Part shown: in pieces, positions 46,426 through 54,259 of the stretch
How the letters are laid out: each line of letters opens with the position of its first letter
Position numbering within the stretch: the first letter of the stretch is position 1
From: Halobellus sp. MBLA0158
GTDB lineage: Archaea; Halobacteriota; Halobacteria; Halobacteriales; Haloferacaceae
Reading direction: 5' to 3'
DNA length: 64,000 nucleotides
Assembly (NCBI RefSeq): GCF_041477585.1
Contig: NZ_JBGNYA010000001.1
Coordinates: 1,550,001-1,614,000 of the forward strand
The notes under the pieces: model-generated
Told to the model about the DNA's origin: nothing
Databases searched by the model: none
What the model saw: the letters and a program-made list of their open reading frames with translations, nothing else
Translations under genes and position numbers: made by a program

Positions 46426-46584
46426 TCACTCCCGCTCGGATTCGAGCTCATCGACGCGGCGCTCCAGGTCCTCGATCCGCTCGGTTTCGCCGCCGTCGCG
46501 GTTGAGGAACGCTACGGCGCCGACGACGAGCGGGACCGTCACCAGCCCGAAGACCAGGAGGACGAAGACCGTTTCGGGGGCCAT
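46426..46584 (-). CDS. 52-residue membrane-anchored coiled-coil miniprotein
   Basis: 52 residues: an N-terminal hydrophobic helix (about 5-27, VFVLLVFGLVTVPLVVGAVAFL) followed by a charged heptad-like tail (ERIEDLERRVDELESERE). The pattern of one helix then a short coiled coil is common for small prokaryotic membrane proteins. It is opposite in direction to the DUF3179 gene, with an A+T-rich upstream region. No function known. Confidence 0.6.
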   Translation of the reverse strand: MAPETVFVLLVFGLVTVPLVVGAVAFLNRDGGETERIEDLERRVDELESERE

Positions 46585-46748
46585 ATCACGGGCTCGATCG
46601 GCCGGCTAATTGGATCTTCCGTTGGAGTGTCGACTCGGTCCGAAAGAACATCCGATTTGTTTATTTCAGGACTCCCCACGTACATCGGTACTTGAAGCTC
46701 TGGGTAAGAAGTATACGACGATAGTATAAACTATATATCCGTTTTAGA

Positions 46749-47639
46749 TCACTCTTCCAGCGCCGCTTCGAGGTCGTCGACGAGGTCCTCGCTCCCGACG
46801 TAGACCGGAGTCCGCGCGTGGAGGTCGTCCTTCTCGACGTCGAGGAGCGACTGCGCGCCGTCGGAGGACGCGCCGCCGGCGGTCTCGACGATGTAGCCCA
46901 CGGGATAGCCCTCGAACTGGACTCGGAGTTTCCCCTCGGGCGCGTTCGAGAGCGTCGGGTACGCGAAGATCCCGCCGTAGGTGAGCACCTGATTGACGTC
47001 GCCGATCATCGCGCCGCCGTACCGGAGTTTCATCGACGGATCGGACTCGACCTCGCGGGCGAAGGACTCGAAGTCGTCGACCCAGTGGGGGACGCGCCCG
47101 CCGAAGCCGTACACCGACGGCTCCTCGGGGATGGTGACGTCCGCCTGGGCGATCTCGTACTCGCCGTCGGGATGGACGACGTACTCGGTGACTTCCCCCT
47201 CGCGGGCGACCATCATCGTCGTCGTCGCGCCGTAGAGTACGTACGCCGCGGCGACCAGCTCGTCGCCGGTCGCCGGGAGCGCCCCGTCGTAGACGGCGAC
47301 GATCGTCCCCATCGCGGCGTTGGGTTCGAGGTTCGAGGAGCCGTCGAGCGGATCGACACAGACCGACAGGCCCGAACCGACCTCGACGGGGTCGGGGCGC
47401 TCCTCGCTCGCGTAGACACCGACGCCGTCGATGTCGCCGAGTCGGTCGCAGAGCAGTTCGTCGGCGTAGACGTCGGCGGCCTTCTGGGACTCGCCGGAGG
47501 GGTTCTCCGCCTCGATCGCGGCGCGGCGGCCGGGGAGCCCCTGCCGGATGTCCGGCGCGGAGCGCGCGACGGTGTCGAGGACGGCCTCGACTGTCTCGCC
47601 GGTCGATTCGGCCTCGGTCGGGGTGGCGTCGTCTCTCAT
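46749..47639 (-). CDS. fbp: Class I fructose-1,6-bisphosphatase
   Basis: 296 residues. The metal-binding motif DPLDGSSN is near residue 95, with ASEERP before it and [14 protein letters not shown] and [16 protein letters not shown] after it, all typical of class I FBPases. It removes the 1-phosphate of fructose 1,6-bisphosphate in gluconeogenesis. That is needed when growth is on organic acids, as this window suggests. It is monocistronic, with A+T-rich DNA on its downstream side (46640-46748). Confidence 0.93.
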   Translation of the reverse strand: MRDDATPTEAESTGETVEAVLDTVARSAPDIRQGLPGRRAAIEAENPSGESQKAADVYADELLCDRLGDIDGVGVYASEERPDPVEVGSGLSVCVDPLDGSSNLEPNAAMGTIVAVYDGALPATGDELVAAAYVLYGATTTMMVAREGEVTEYVVHPDGEYEIAQADVTIPEEPSVYGFGGRVPHWVDDFESFAREVESDPSMKLRYGGAMIGDVNQVLTYGGIFAYPTLSNAPEGKLRVQFEGYPVGYIVETAGGASSDGAQSLLDVEKDDLHARTPVYVGSEDLVDDLEAALEE

Positions 47640-47745
47640 GGCTATCGGATCACGTGGATTAAGAGTCGCTTGGGCCTGCGACCACGACGACTATAAAATC
47701 TTTGTTCGGAAATTCCCGCGTACCAAAGCCTCACGGCCTGAGCCG

Positions 47746-48825
47746 CTACTTTTCGTCGCTCGATTCGTGGTCGCGGGCGCGGTCGCGCCAGGCCCGCACG
47801 CGTTCGGGATCGAGTTCGAGCGCGTCGGCGACGCTCTCGGGGTCGGCCGTCGCGAGCCGGCGGACCGAGCCGATCCCGGCCTTCCGGAGCGTCGTCGTAA
47901 CCTCGCTGTCGAAGCCCGCGACCGCCGTCAGCGGCGTCGGCGCGCTCCGTCGGCGCCACGCGGATTCCGAATCGGTCGCCGTATCGGAGCCGACTGAGTC
48001 CCCCGCCGCGGATTCGTCGTCGTCGGACGCGACGCCGCTCTCGGCGCGCCAGGCGGCTTCTCCGGCGGTCGCGGGCGCCTCTCCGTTTGCGGTCTCGCTT
48101 TCGCTCCCGCTCCTGCTCTCGGCGCCTGATGACGACTCGCCGTTCCCTGCTTCCGGGACGCCGGCGTCGGTCTGGGCCCGCCAAGCGGCCTCGCCAGCGG
48201 TCGCGTCGCCCGAACCGTCGGTCTCGGCGGCCGCGTCGTCCTCGCCGCCGGTGGACCACCCGGACGACTCGGCGATCCAGGCGCGCTCGGCGTCGTCGAG
48301 GCCGCGGATCTGTGAGGAGCGCCGATCGAGGTCGGTCCCGCCGCCGTCGAGCGACCACGACAGCGAGTGCTCGCGGCGGATCTTGGCGGCGACGCCGGGG
48401 TTGACGCCGGCCTCGGTCAGGTCCCGGTAGGAGACCCGCTTCTCGCAGATGTCGGCGATCGAGACGCCCGAGTCCGCCAGGATCGGCGCGGTCTTCGGCC
48501 CCACGAACCGGAGGTCCTCGAACGAGTCGGGGACGGGTCTGGCCCCGGAGGTCGGGTCGTCGGCGTCGGCCTCTGCCTCGGCGTCGGCATCGGTATCAGT
48601 GTCGTCGGTCGCTTCTTCGGATTCTGTCGCGCTATCCGAGACGGTATTCCACGGAAGCGGAATGTCGGCGGTCCCGACCCCGTTTCCGTCCCCGTCTCCG
48701 TCGTGGTCGCTCTCGCTTTCGCTCCCGACGGCCGGCGCCTCGTCTCCCGGTCCCACGACGGTCTCGGGATCGAGACCGTCACCGGCCGCCTCGCCGTCCC
48801 CCTCGGTCTCCCTGTCTCCGGTCAC
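47746..48825 (-). CDS. Helix-hairpin-helix protein with AWR repeats
   Basis: 359 residues. The N-terminal 95 residues are low-complexity Asp/Glu/Ser. A first HhH-like domain follows (about 95-165, FVGPKTAPILADSGVSIADI), then a disordered middle with repeated Trp motifs (DAERAWIAES, AGEAAWRAQ, AGEAAWRAE, SESAWRRR). A second HhH-like domain is at the C-terminus (about 295-350, VTTTLRKAGIGSVRRLATADPES). The two domains resemble the DNA-binding or protein-binding HhH of helicases and ligases. Specific function unknown. It is divergent from the ABC-2 exporter operon. Confidence 0.8.
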   Translation of the reverse strand: MTGDRETEGDGEAAGDGLDPETVVGPGDEAPAVGSESESDHDGDGDGNGVGTADIPLPWNTVSDSATESEEATDDTDTDADAEAEADADDPTSGARPVPDSFEDLRFVGPKTAPILADSGVSIADICEKRVSYRDLTEAGVNPGVAAKIRREHSLSWSLDGGGTDLDRRSSQIRGLDDAERAWIAESSGWSTGGEDDAAAETDGSGDATAGEAAWRAQTDAGVPEAGNGESSSGAESRSGSESETANGEAPATAGEAAWRAESGVASDDDESAAGDSVGSDTATDSESAWRRRSAPTPLTAVAGFDSEVTTTLRKAGIGSVRRLATADPESVADALELDPERVRAWRDRARDHESSDEK

Positions 48826-48950
48826 GCTTGCCCCCGTTGGCTTGTACCTCCGCGGACGGCAACTTGAGTATTTCCGTCATCGCGCCGACCAGTCTCAGGT
48901 GTGATAGCCGCGGCGGCGACTTTATTCGGGCCGACGCCGTCGCCCCGGTA

Positions 48951-49970
48951 ATGGCGACGATACGCGTCGAGGGGCTCAGGAAGACCTACGGCGATTTCCC
49001 GGCCGTGGTGGGCAGCGACTTCACCGTCGAGGGCGGCGAGATCTTCGGCATTGTCGGGCCGAACGGCGCCGGCAAGACCACGACGCTGAAGATGCTCGCG
49101 GGCCTCGTCGAGCCCTCCGGTGGAACCGCCGAGGTCGCCGGCTACGACGCCGGCGACCCGGAGATGCGGCGGAACCTCGGCTTCCTGCCCGAGGAGTCGC
49201 CCCTCTATGAGGATATGACGCCCCGGTCGTACCTCCAGTTCTTCGCGGACCTCTACGACGTCCCGCGCGAGGCCGCGCGCGAGCGGACCGAGTCGACGCT
49301 CGACCGGCTGGAGCTAGAGCACCGCGAGCGGCGGCTCGGCGATATGTCGAAGGGGATGAAGCGCAAGGTCGCGATCGCGCGCTCGCTCGTCAACGATCCC
49401 GACCTCTTGATCTACGACGAGCCGGCCTCGGGGCTGGACCCGCTGACGACGAACTACGTGCTCGAATTCACCCGCGAGCTCGCCGACCGCGGCAAGACCG
49501 TCGTGTTCAGCGCCCACAACCTCTATCACGTCGAGAGCGTCTGCGACAGAATCGTGATTATGAACCGCGGCGAAATCATCGCCCGCGGGACCGTCCCGGA
49601 GATCCGCGAGGCCTACGGGACCACCCGGTACCACGTCTTCACCACCGTCCCCGTCGCGGGCGCCGACCGCGACGAGCGCGCCGAAGGCGAGCGTTACCGC
49701 GCGGTCGTCGACGATATGGACGCCGTCGAGGAGGTCCGCGAGCGCGCGGCCGCCGCGGGCGGCGAGGTCGTCGACATCCGGACGCGCGAGCAGAGCCTCG
49801 AAGACATCTTCCTCGACCTCGCCGCGGAGACGCCACCCGAGGCCGCCGCGGGGCGCGGACGCGGACCCGCCGAACGCGACGCCGAAGCGGCCGAACCCCG
49901 CGGCGCGTCGACTGGGTCCGTTGCGGGAACGGGAGAAGAACGCGAGCGCAGCGGAGGAGGAACGCGGTGA
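48951..49970 (+). CDS. ABC-2 exporter ATP-binding protein
   Basis: 339 residues. Walker A GPNGAGKTT is near residue 38, the signature MSKGMKRKVAIARSL near 135 and Walker B LLIYDEPASGLDP near 155. After the ATPase domain (about 240) comes a DUF4162-like end and a disordered Gly/Ala/Glu tail. It powers the two permeases that follow, with starts that overlap (4 bp and then 8 bp), so the three genes form one coupled operon. It is likely to move a peptide, lipid or drug; substrate unknown. Confidence 0.9.
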   Translation: MATIRVEGLRKTYGDFPAVVGSDFTVEGGEIFGIVGPNGAGKTTTLKMLAGLVEPSGGTAEVAGYDAGDPEMRRNLGFLPEESPLYEDMTPRSYLQFFADLYDVPREAARERTESTLDRLELEHRERRLGDMSKGMKRKVAIARSLVNDPDLLIYDEPASGLDPLTTNYVLEFTRELADRGKTVVFSAHNLYHVESVCDRIVIMNRGEIIARGTVPEIREAYGTTRYHVFTTVPVAGADRDERAEGERYRAVVDDMDAVEEVRERAAAAGGEVVDIRTREQSLEDIFLDLAAETPPEAAAGRGRGPAERDAEAAEPRGASTGSVAGTGEERERSGGGTR

Positions 49971-51781
49971 GGCGTTCGCTCCGTGATCACCTCTCGGCCG
50001 TCGGGCGGATCGCCCGCTGGGAGGTCGAGCGCTCCGCGGGCGTCCTCGACCGGCGGACGGCGATCCTCACCGTCGTCGCGCTCCTGCTCGCGGGCACCGT
50101 CGTCGGCGCCGGCGTCCTCGCGGGCGGCGTCGCACTCGACCGCGACATCTACCGCGTCGGCGTCGCCGAGGACAGTCCCTACCGCGCGCCCGTCGAGCGC
50201 AGCGTGGCGCTGGAGGCGCGTCCGCCCGACCCCGAGGCGCTCCGCGGCGGCGATCTTGAGGTGCTCATCGGCGACGACAGCGTCCGGATCGCCGACACGC
50301 CGAAGGGCCGCGCCGCGCTGTCGGAGTTCCGCTCGGCGGTGCGGTCCCACAACGTCGGCCTGATGCAGTCCCAGGAGAACGGCTCTGCGGCCTTTCCCGT
50401 CGTGGTCGTCCTCCAGTACGTCTCCCGCTCGTCCGGCCTCCCCGAGGGCGCGACGGTCGACGACGGCGACGGTAGCGGAGGCGGAGGCGCCGGAAGCGGA
50501 TCGGGCGGTGACGGGTCCGGCGGCGCCGCGGACGGCGGGGCCGACGAGGCGGACTCGGACGGCGACGCCGGATCGAGCGGCCCGCTCGGCGTGCCCGCGC
50601 TCGGCGGCATCAATCCGCTCGGGACCGACACGTCCGGATCCCCCGCGGAGATCAGCCCGCCGTTCCCCTTCGGCTCGCTCGTGCTCGCCTTCGCCTTCCT
50701 GGTCCCGATGAACTTCGTCGTCCAGGCCTACGGGAGCACGATGCTCAACGAGCGGATCAACCGTCGCGGCGAACTGCTCCTCGTGGCGCCGGTCTCGCCC
50801 GGCGACATCGTGGCCGGGAAGACGCTGCCGTACCTGGGCGCGATGGTCGCCCTGACTGCGCTCGTCGCGCTCGGCGTCGGCGGCAGCCTCGTCTCCGTCG
50901 CCGCGGTGCTGCCGATCGCGCTCGTGTTCCTGGCGGCGACGTTCGCGGGCGCGATGTTCGCGCGGTCGTTCAAGGAGCTCACCTTCGTCACGGTCACCGT
51001 CTCGGTGTTCCTGACCGCCTACACGTTCGTCCCGGCCATCTTCGCGAACGTGACGCCGATCGCGCTCATCTCTCCGCTCACCATCGTCGTACGCGACCTC
51101 CAGCCCTTCCAGTCTGTGACGCCCGGGGCGTTCCTCTTCGCGACGGCACCGTTCGCGCTCTGTGCCGGGATCCTGTTCCTGCTCGGGATCGGGATCTACC
51201 GCGAGGAGGACCTCTTCACGCAGCGCGCGGTCCCGCTGAAACTGCTGGACGCCCTCGACGCGCGGGTGTCGCGCCCGCGGGACGTCGCCGTCGTCTCGGG
51301 GCTGTCGATCCCGTTCGTCTTCGTCGCCGAACTGCTCGCGGTCGCGGTGCTGTTTGCGCTCCCGGTGTCGATCACGATCCCGGTCGTCCTCGTCGTCGTC
51401 GCGCTCGTCGAGGAAGTCGCAAAGAGCCTCCATATCTTCGCGGCGTTCGAGAGCGGGCGCTTCGACCGGACGCGACGCGTCGCGCTCGGCCTCGGGGCGC
51501 TCTCGGGCCTGGGCTTTTTCGTCGGCGAGAAGTTCACCGCCGTCGCGCAGGTGGTCGGGCTGCCCGAGATCGCGCTGGGGCAGGCCGCGTTCGCGACGAG
51601 CGGGATCGGCGTCTTCTCGGCGCTCGGGCTGCTCTTCGCGCCGCTCGTGCTCCACGTCGTCACCGCGGGCCTCACCGCGCTCGGCGCGCGGCGCGACCTG
51701 CGGTGGTACGCGGTCGCCTTCGTCGGCAGCGTGCTGCTTCACACGGCCTACAACCTCACGGTGGTGAGTCGCTTTGGCTGA
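49967..51781 (+). CDS. ABC-2 permease fused to PrsW-like intramembrane protease domain
   Basis: 604 residues from a GTG. The first 400 or so residues are an ABC-2 permease. It has a helix at about 30-55, a long outside loop with a Gly/Ser/Asp run (165-205), then about six helices. The rest is a second helical bundle with the marks of PrsW glutamic proteases: Glu482-Glu483-x-x-Lys486 (EEVAK), GLGFFVGEKF near 515, and His592...Asn596 (HTAYN). PrsW enzymes cut membrane-bound regulators within the bilayer. Fusion to an exporter subunit suggests processing of the exported substrate or of the complex itself. It overlaps both neighbouring genes. Confidence 0.82.
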   Translation: MRRSLRDHLSAVGRIARWEVERSAGVLDRRTAILTVVALLLAGTVVGAGVLAGGVALDRDIYRVGVAEDSPYRAPVERSVALEARPPDPEALRGGDLEVLIGDDSVRIADTPKGRAALSEFRSAVRSHNVGLMQSQENGSAAFPVVVVLQYVSRSSGLPEGATVDDGDGSGGGGAGSGSGGDGSGGAADGGADEADSDGDAGSSGPLGVPALGGINPLGTDTSGSPAEISPPFPFGSLVLAFAFLVPMNFVVQAYGSTMLNERINRRGELLLVAPVSPGDIVAGKTLPYLGAMVALTALVALGVGGSLVSVAAVLPIALVFLAATFAGAMFARSFKELTFVTVTVSVFLTAYTFVPAIFANVTPIALISPLTIVVRDLQPFQSVTPGAFLFATAPFALCAGILFLLGIGIYREEDLFTQRAVPLKLLDALDARVSRPRDVAVVSGLSIPFVFVAELLAVAVLFALPVSITIPVVLVVVALVEEVAKSLHIFAAFESGRFDRTRRVALGLGALSGLGFFVGEKFTAVAQVVGLPEIALGQAAFATSGIGVFSALGLLFAPLVLHVVTAGLTALGARRDLRWYAVAFVGSVLLHTAYNLTVVSRFG

Positions 51782-52838
51782 GCGCGACCCCCGCTTCACG
51801 ATCGCGCGCCGCGAACTGGGGAGCCTGCGGAAGGAGAAGACGATCGTCCTCGCGCTCGCCCTTCAGTTGTTCATCGCGGCGTTCTCCTCGTTCCTGGTCG
51901 TCGGGCTCGTGTCGCTGTACGACCCCGGTCAGGTCGAGGGCGCCGAGGTCGACGTCGCGGTCACCGGCGACGCCGCCGAGGACCTGATCCGCGCCTCCCG
52001 GGAGGTCCGCGGGGTCGACGCGCAGTACTACCGCTCCGAGGAGACGGCGCTGCGTGCCTTCCACGAGTACGAGGCGACCGGCGTCGACGCGGTGTTGGTA
52101 GCGGAGACGCGCGACGAGCGGGTGTTCGTCAGGGCGGTCGCGCCCGACGGCAACGTCCAGACGACGATCGTCGTCGTCCAGTTACGCGACGTGCTGCGCT
52201 CCTTCGAGCGGCTGGAGCGCACCCAGCGCGCGGCGTACCTCGACTCCCTGCCGCTGGAGCTGCCGCCGGAGGCCTCGTCGAGCCCGTACTTCGGCTTCAC
52301 CTACACCGTGCTCCTGCCGCTCCTGCTCTTCCTGCCGGTGTTCATCTCGGGGTCGATCGCGGTCGACGCGCTGACAGAAGAGATCGACCGCGGCACGCTG
52401 GAACTGCTCCGGGTGGCGCCCGTCTCGCTGACCGACGTCGTCGACGGGAAGCTGCTCGCGGCGGCCGGGCTGGCGCCGGTCCAGGCCGCGCTGTGGGTCC
52501 TCCTCCTGGAACTCAACGGGACGAGCGTCTCCGCGATCCCGGCGCTGATCGCGCTGGTGGCCGCGCTGGCGCTGCTCGTCTGTTCGGTCGGCGCGGCGAC
52601 GGCGCTGCTCGCGCCCGAGCGCCGGAGCGCGCAGTTCCTCTACTCGATCGGCGTCCTGCTCGTCTTTGGCGGGACCGCGGTGTTCCCGAACGGGCCGATC
52701 AACGCCGCCGCGCGGCTCGCCATTGGGAGCGGCGGCACGGTCGAGTACGTCGCGGTCGGAGCGATCGGCCTCGTCGCGGTCGTCGCCTACGGTGGCCTCC
52801 GGCGGCTCGTCGGACGCGTCGACGCCGACGCGCTCTGA
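51774..52838 (+). CDS. ABC-2 transporter permease
   Basis: 354 residues beginning at a TTG that overlaps the previous gene by 8 bp; no later Met fits as well. It has one N-terminal helix (about 20-43), a large extracytoplasmic domain (to about 165), then five or six helices, the NatB-like ABC-2 layout. The motif EIDRGTLELLRVAPVSLTDVVDGK is the coupling region and parallels RINRRGELLLVAPVSPGDIVAGK in the first permease. The two permeases should form a heterodimer driven by the ATPase at 48951. Confidence 0.85.
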   Translation: MAERDPRFTIARRELGSLRKEKTIVLALALQLFIAAFSSFLVVGLVSLYDPGQVEGAEVDVAVTGDAAEDLIRASREVRGVDAQYYRSEETALRAFHEYEATGVDAVLVAETRDERVFVRAVAPDGNVQTTIVVVQLRDVLRSFERLERTQRAAYLDSLPLELPPEASSSPYFGFTYTVLLPLLLFLPVFISGSIAVDALTEEIDRGTLELLRVAPVSLTDVVDGKLLAAAGLAPVQAALWVLLLELNGTSVSAIPALIALVAALALLVCSVGAATALLAPERRSAQFLYSIGVLLVFGGTAVFPNGPINAAARLAIGSGGTVEYVAVGAIGLVAVVAYGGLRRLVGRVDADAL

Positions 52839-52887
52839 TCCGCCGGAAGCCGCAACGCACTCAAACCCCCGGAGTCTGGCATTCGAT

Positions 52888-53211
52888 ATGGGACTCGGAG
52901 GCACGGCGAAGAAGCTCCAGAAGGTGACCGATATGGCAGAGGAGGTCTACACCCGCTTGAACGACCTCCGGGACCAGGTCGTCGAGATGCGCGAGACGAC
53001 CCAGGAGACGAAGGCGCGGGTCGACCGCCTCGAAGCCGAGAGCGCGGAGATGCGCGCGCTGCTCGAAGCGCTCGCCGAGGAGGAAGGCATCGACGTCGAG
53101 AGCGTGACCGCCGAGGCGCACATCTCCGAGGCCGAGCGATCGGACGACGGAGACGGCCAAGCCGACGGCGACGAGCACTCGGACGGAAACTCGGCCGACG
53201 CCGACGAGTAG
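52888..53211 (+). CDS. Coiled-coil protein, DUF5798-like
   Basis: 107 residues. A conserved N-terminal segment (MGLGGTAKKLQKVTDMAEE) leads into a coiled coil (about 20-75) and an acidic disordered tail rich in Asp/Ser. I recognise this as a small haloarchaeal family (DUF5798) without known function. The start at 52888 matches that N-terminus; the frame is open earlier but overlaps the permease gene. Confidence 0.78.
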   Translation: MGLGGTAKKLQKVTDMAEEVYTRLNDLRDQVVEMRETTQETKARVDRLEAESAEMRALLEALAEEEGIDVESVTAEAHISEAERSDDGDGQADGDEHSDGNSADADE

Positions 53212-53238
53212 AGTCGCCCTCGACCGCGCTCGGTGGTC

Positions 53239-53667
53239 TCAGTCCGCGAGCCGCGCGTGTTCGACTTTCATACACTTGTCCTGGACGAAGTCCAGCCCGG
53301 CCTCGGCGGCCCGCTCGCCCGCCTCGTCGTTCGTGATCCCGAGCTGGAGCCAGACCGCCGAGACGTCGCCGACGCTCTCGTGGCGCTCGATGGCGGCGTC
53401 GACGATGTCGCCGGTCTCCTCGCTCGGGCGGAACACGTCCACGGTGTCGATCTCGATCGACTCGGGCACGTCCGCCAGGGAGTCGTAGGCGGTCTCGCCG
53501 AGGATTTCGTCGGCGAAGGGGTTGACCGGGACGACCTCGTAGCCGTGCCGTTGCAGGTACGCCGGGATGTCGTGGGCGGCCTTGCCGGCGGTGGTCGAAC
53601 AGCCGACCACCGCGACCGTCTCGCCGTCCAGGATCGATCGGAGTCCGTCGTCGTCGGTGACGAGCAT
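53239..53667 (-). CDS. CoA-binding domain protein
   Basis: 142 residues, a single Rossmann-like CoA-binding domain. Key parts are VAVVGCSTTAGKAAHDIPAYL and a C-terminal Cys in DFVQDKCMKVEH. The same fold forms the N-terminus of succinyl-CoA and ADP-forming synthetases. Stand-alone members (YccU type) bind CoA and may regulate or store it. It ends 27 bp from the DUF5798-like gene in convergent orientation. Confidence 0.88.
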   Translation of the reverse strand: MLVTDDDGLRSILDGETVAVVGCSTTAGKAAHDIPAYLQRHGYEVVPVNPFADEILGETAYDSLADVPESIEIDTVDVFRPSEETGDIVDAAIERHESVGDVSAVWLQLGITNDEAGERAAEAGLDFVQDKCMKVEHARLAD

Positions 53668-53848
53668 ACGTAAACGGACGTGCGGGGAACGTAAAATACT
53701 GCCGTGGATGGGCGACGCGCCTCGGCGATCCCGACGAAATTGGTACGGAGTTTGTACGCAGTCGGGGGAGATTCGAGCGGAATCCGGTCCGGAGTCCGAT
53801 CCGACCTTGAAAAACGTACTTTCCCCTGTCGCGTCTCCGTCCGCCCGG

Positions 53849-54256
53849 ATGATGGACCCCGACCTCTCACGACGGCGGATGCTGAGCGCCGCAGGCGCGG
53901 CCGCGGTCGCCGCGCTCGCCGGCTGCTCGGGCGGCTCCGGCGGACAGACACCCGACGACGAGACGACAGAAGCGTCGATGAGCGGCGAGACGGCCGAAGA
54001 CTCGATGGGGACGGAGACCGATACCGAGACGATGAACGATTCGATGGGGACCGAGTCGATGGACGATTCGATGACGACTGAATCGATGGACGATTCGATG
54101 ACGACTGAATCGATGGACGACTCGATGGGGACCGAATCAATGGACGATTCGATGTCGACTGAATCGATGGACGACTCGATGACGATGCAATCGACGAACG
54201 AGTCGATGGAGACCGAGACGTCGAACGAGTCCACGAGCACCGAGATGTCGGGGTGA
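53849..54256 (+). CDS. Tat lipoprotein with nine-residue repeats
   Basis: 135 residues. A Tat signal (RRRMLSAAG, Arg8-Arg10) with a lipobox ending in Cys (ALAGC, about residue 26) is followed by a mature part made almost only of Asp, Glu, Ser, Thr and Met. Five tandem TESMDDSMx repeats lie at residues 68-112. The mature chain is probably disordered, acidic and Met-rich, displayed outside the membrane. It ends 3 bp before the molybdoenzyme gene, so the two are likely cotranscribed. Metal (copper) binding or methionine-based redox buffering is possible but unproven. Confidence 0.78.
   Translation: MMDPDLSRRRMLSAAGAAAVAALAGCSGGSGGQTPDDETTEASMSGETAEDSMGTETDTETMNDSMGTESMDDSMTTESMDDSMTTESMDDSMGTESMDDSMSTESMDDSMTMQSTNESMETETSNESTSTEMSG
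54050..54184 (+). repeat. Five 27-bp tandem repeats inside the lipoprotein gene
   Basis: Five consecutive 27-bp units each encode TESMDDSM plus one variable residue (T, T, G, S, T). The units differ mostly at single synonymous or near-synonymous positions. Copy number may vary between strains. Confidence 0.85.
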
Positions 54257-54259
54257 TCG

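Noticed and set aside
53567-53848. Upstream extension of the repeat lipoprotein
   Set aside because: It is antisense to the CoA-binding protein and would place the Tat signal in the middle of the protein.
54050-54184. Possible CRISPR array
   Set aside because: Units are contiguous without spacers and keep one reading frame inside a lipoprotein gene.
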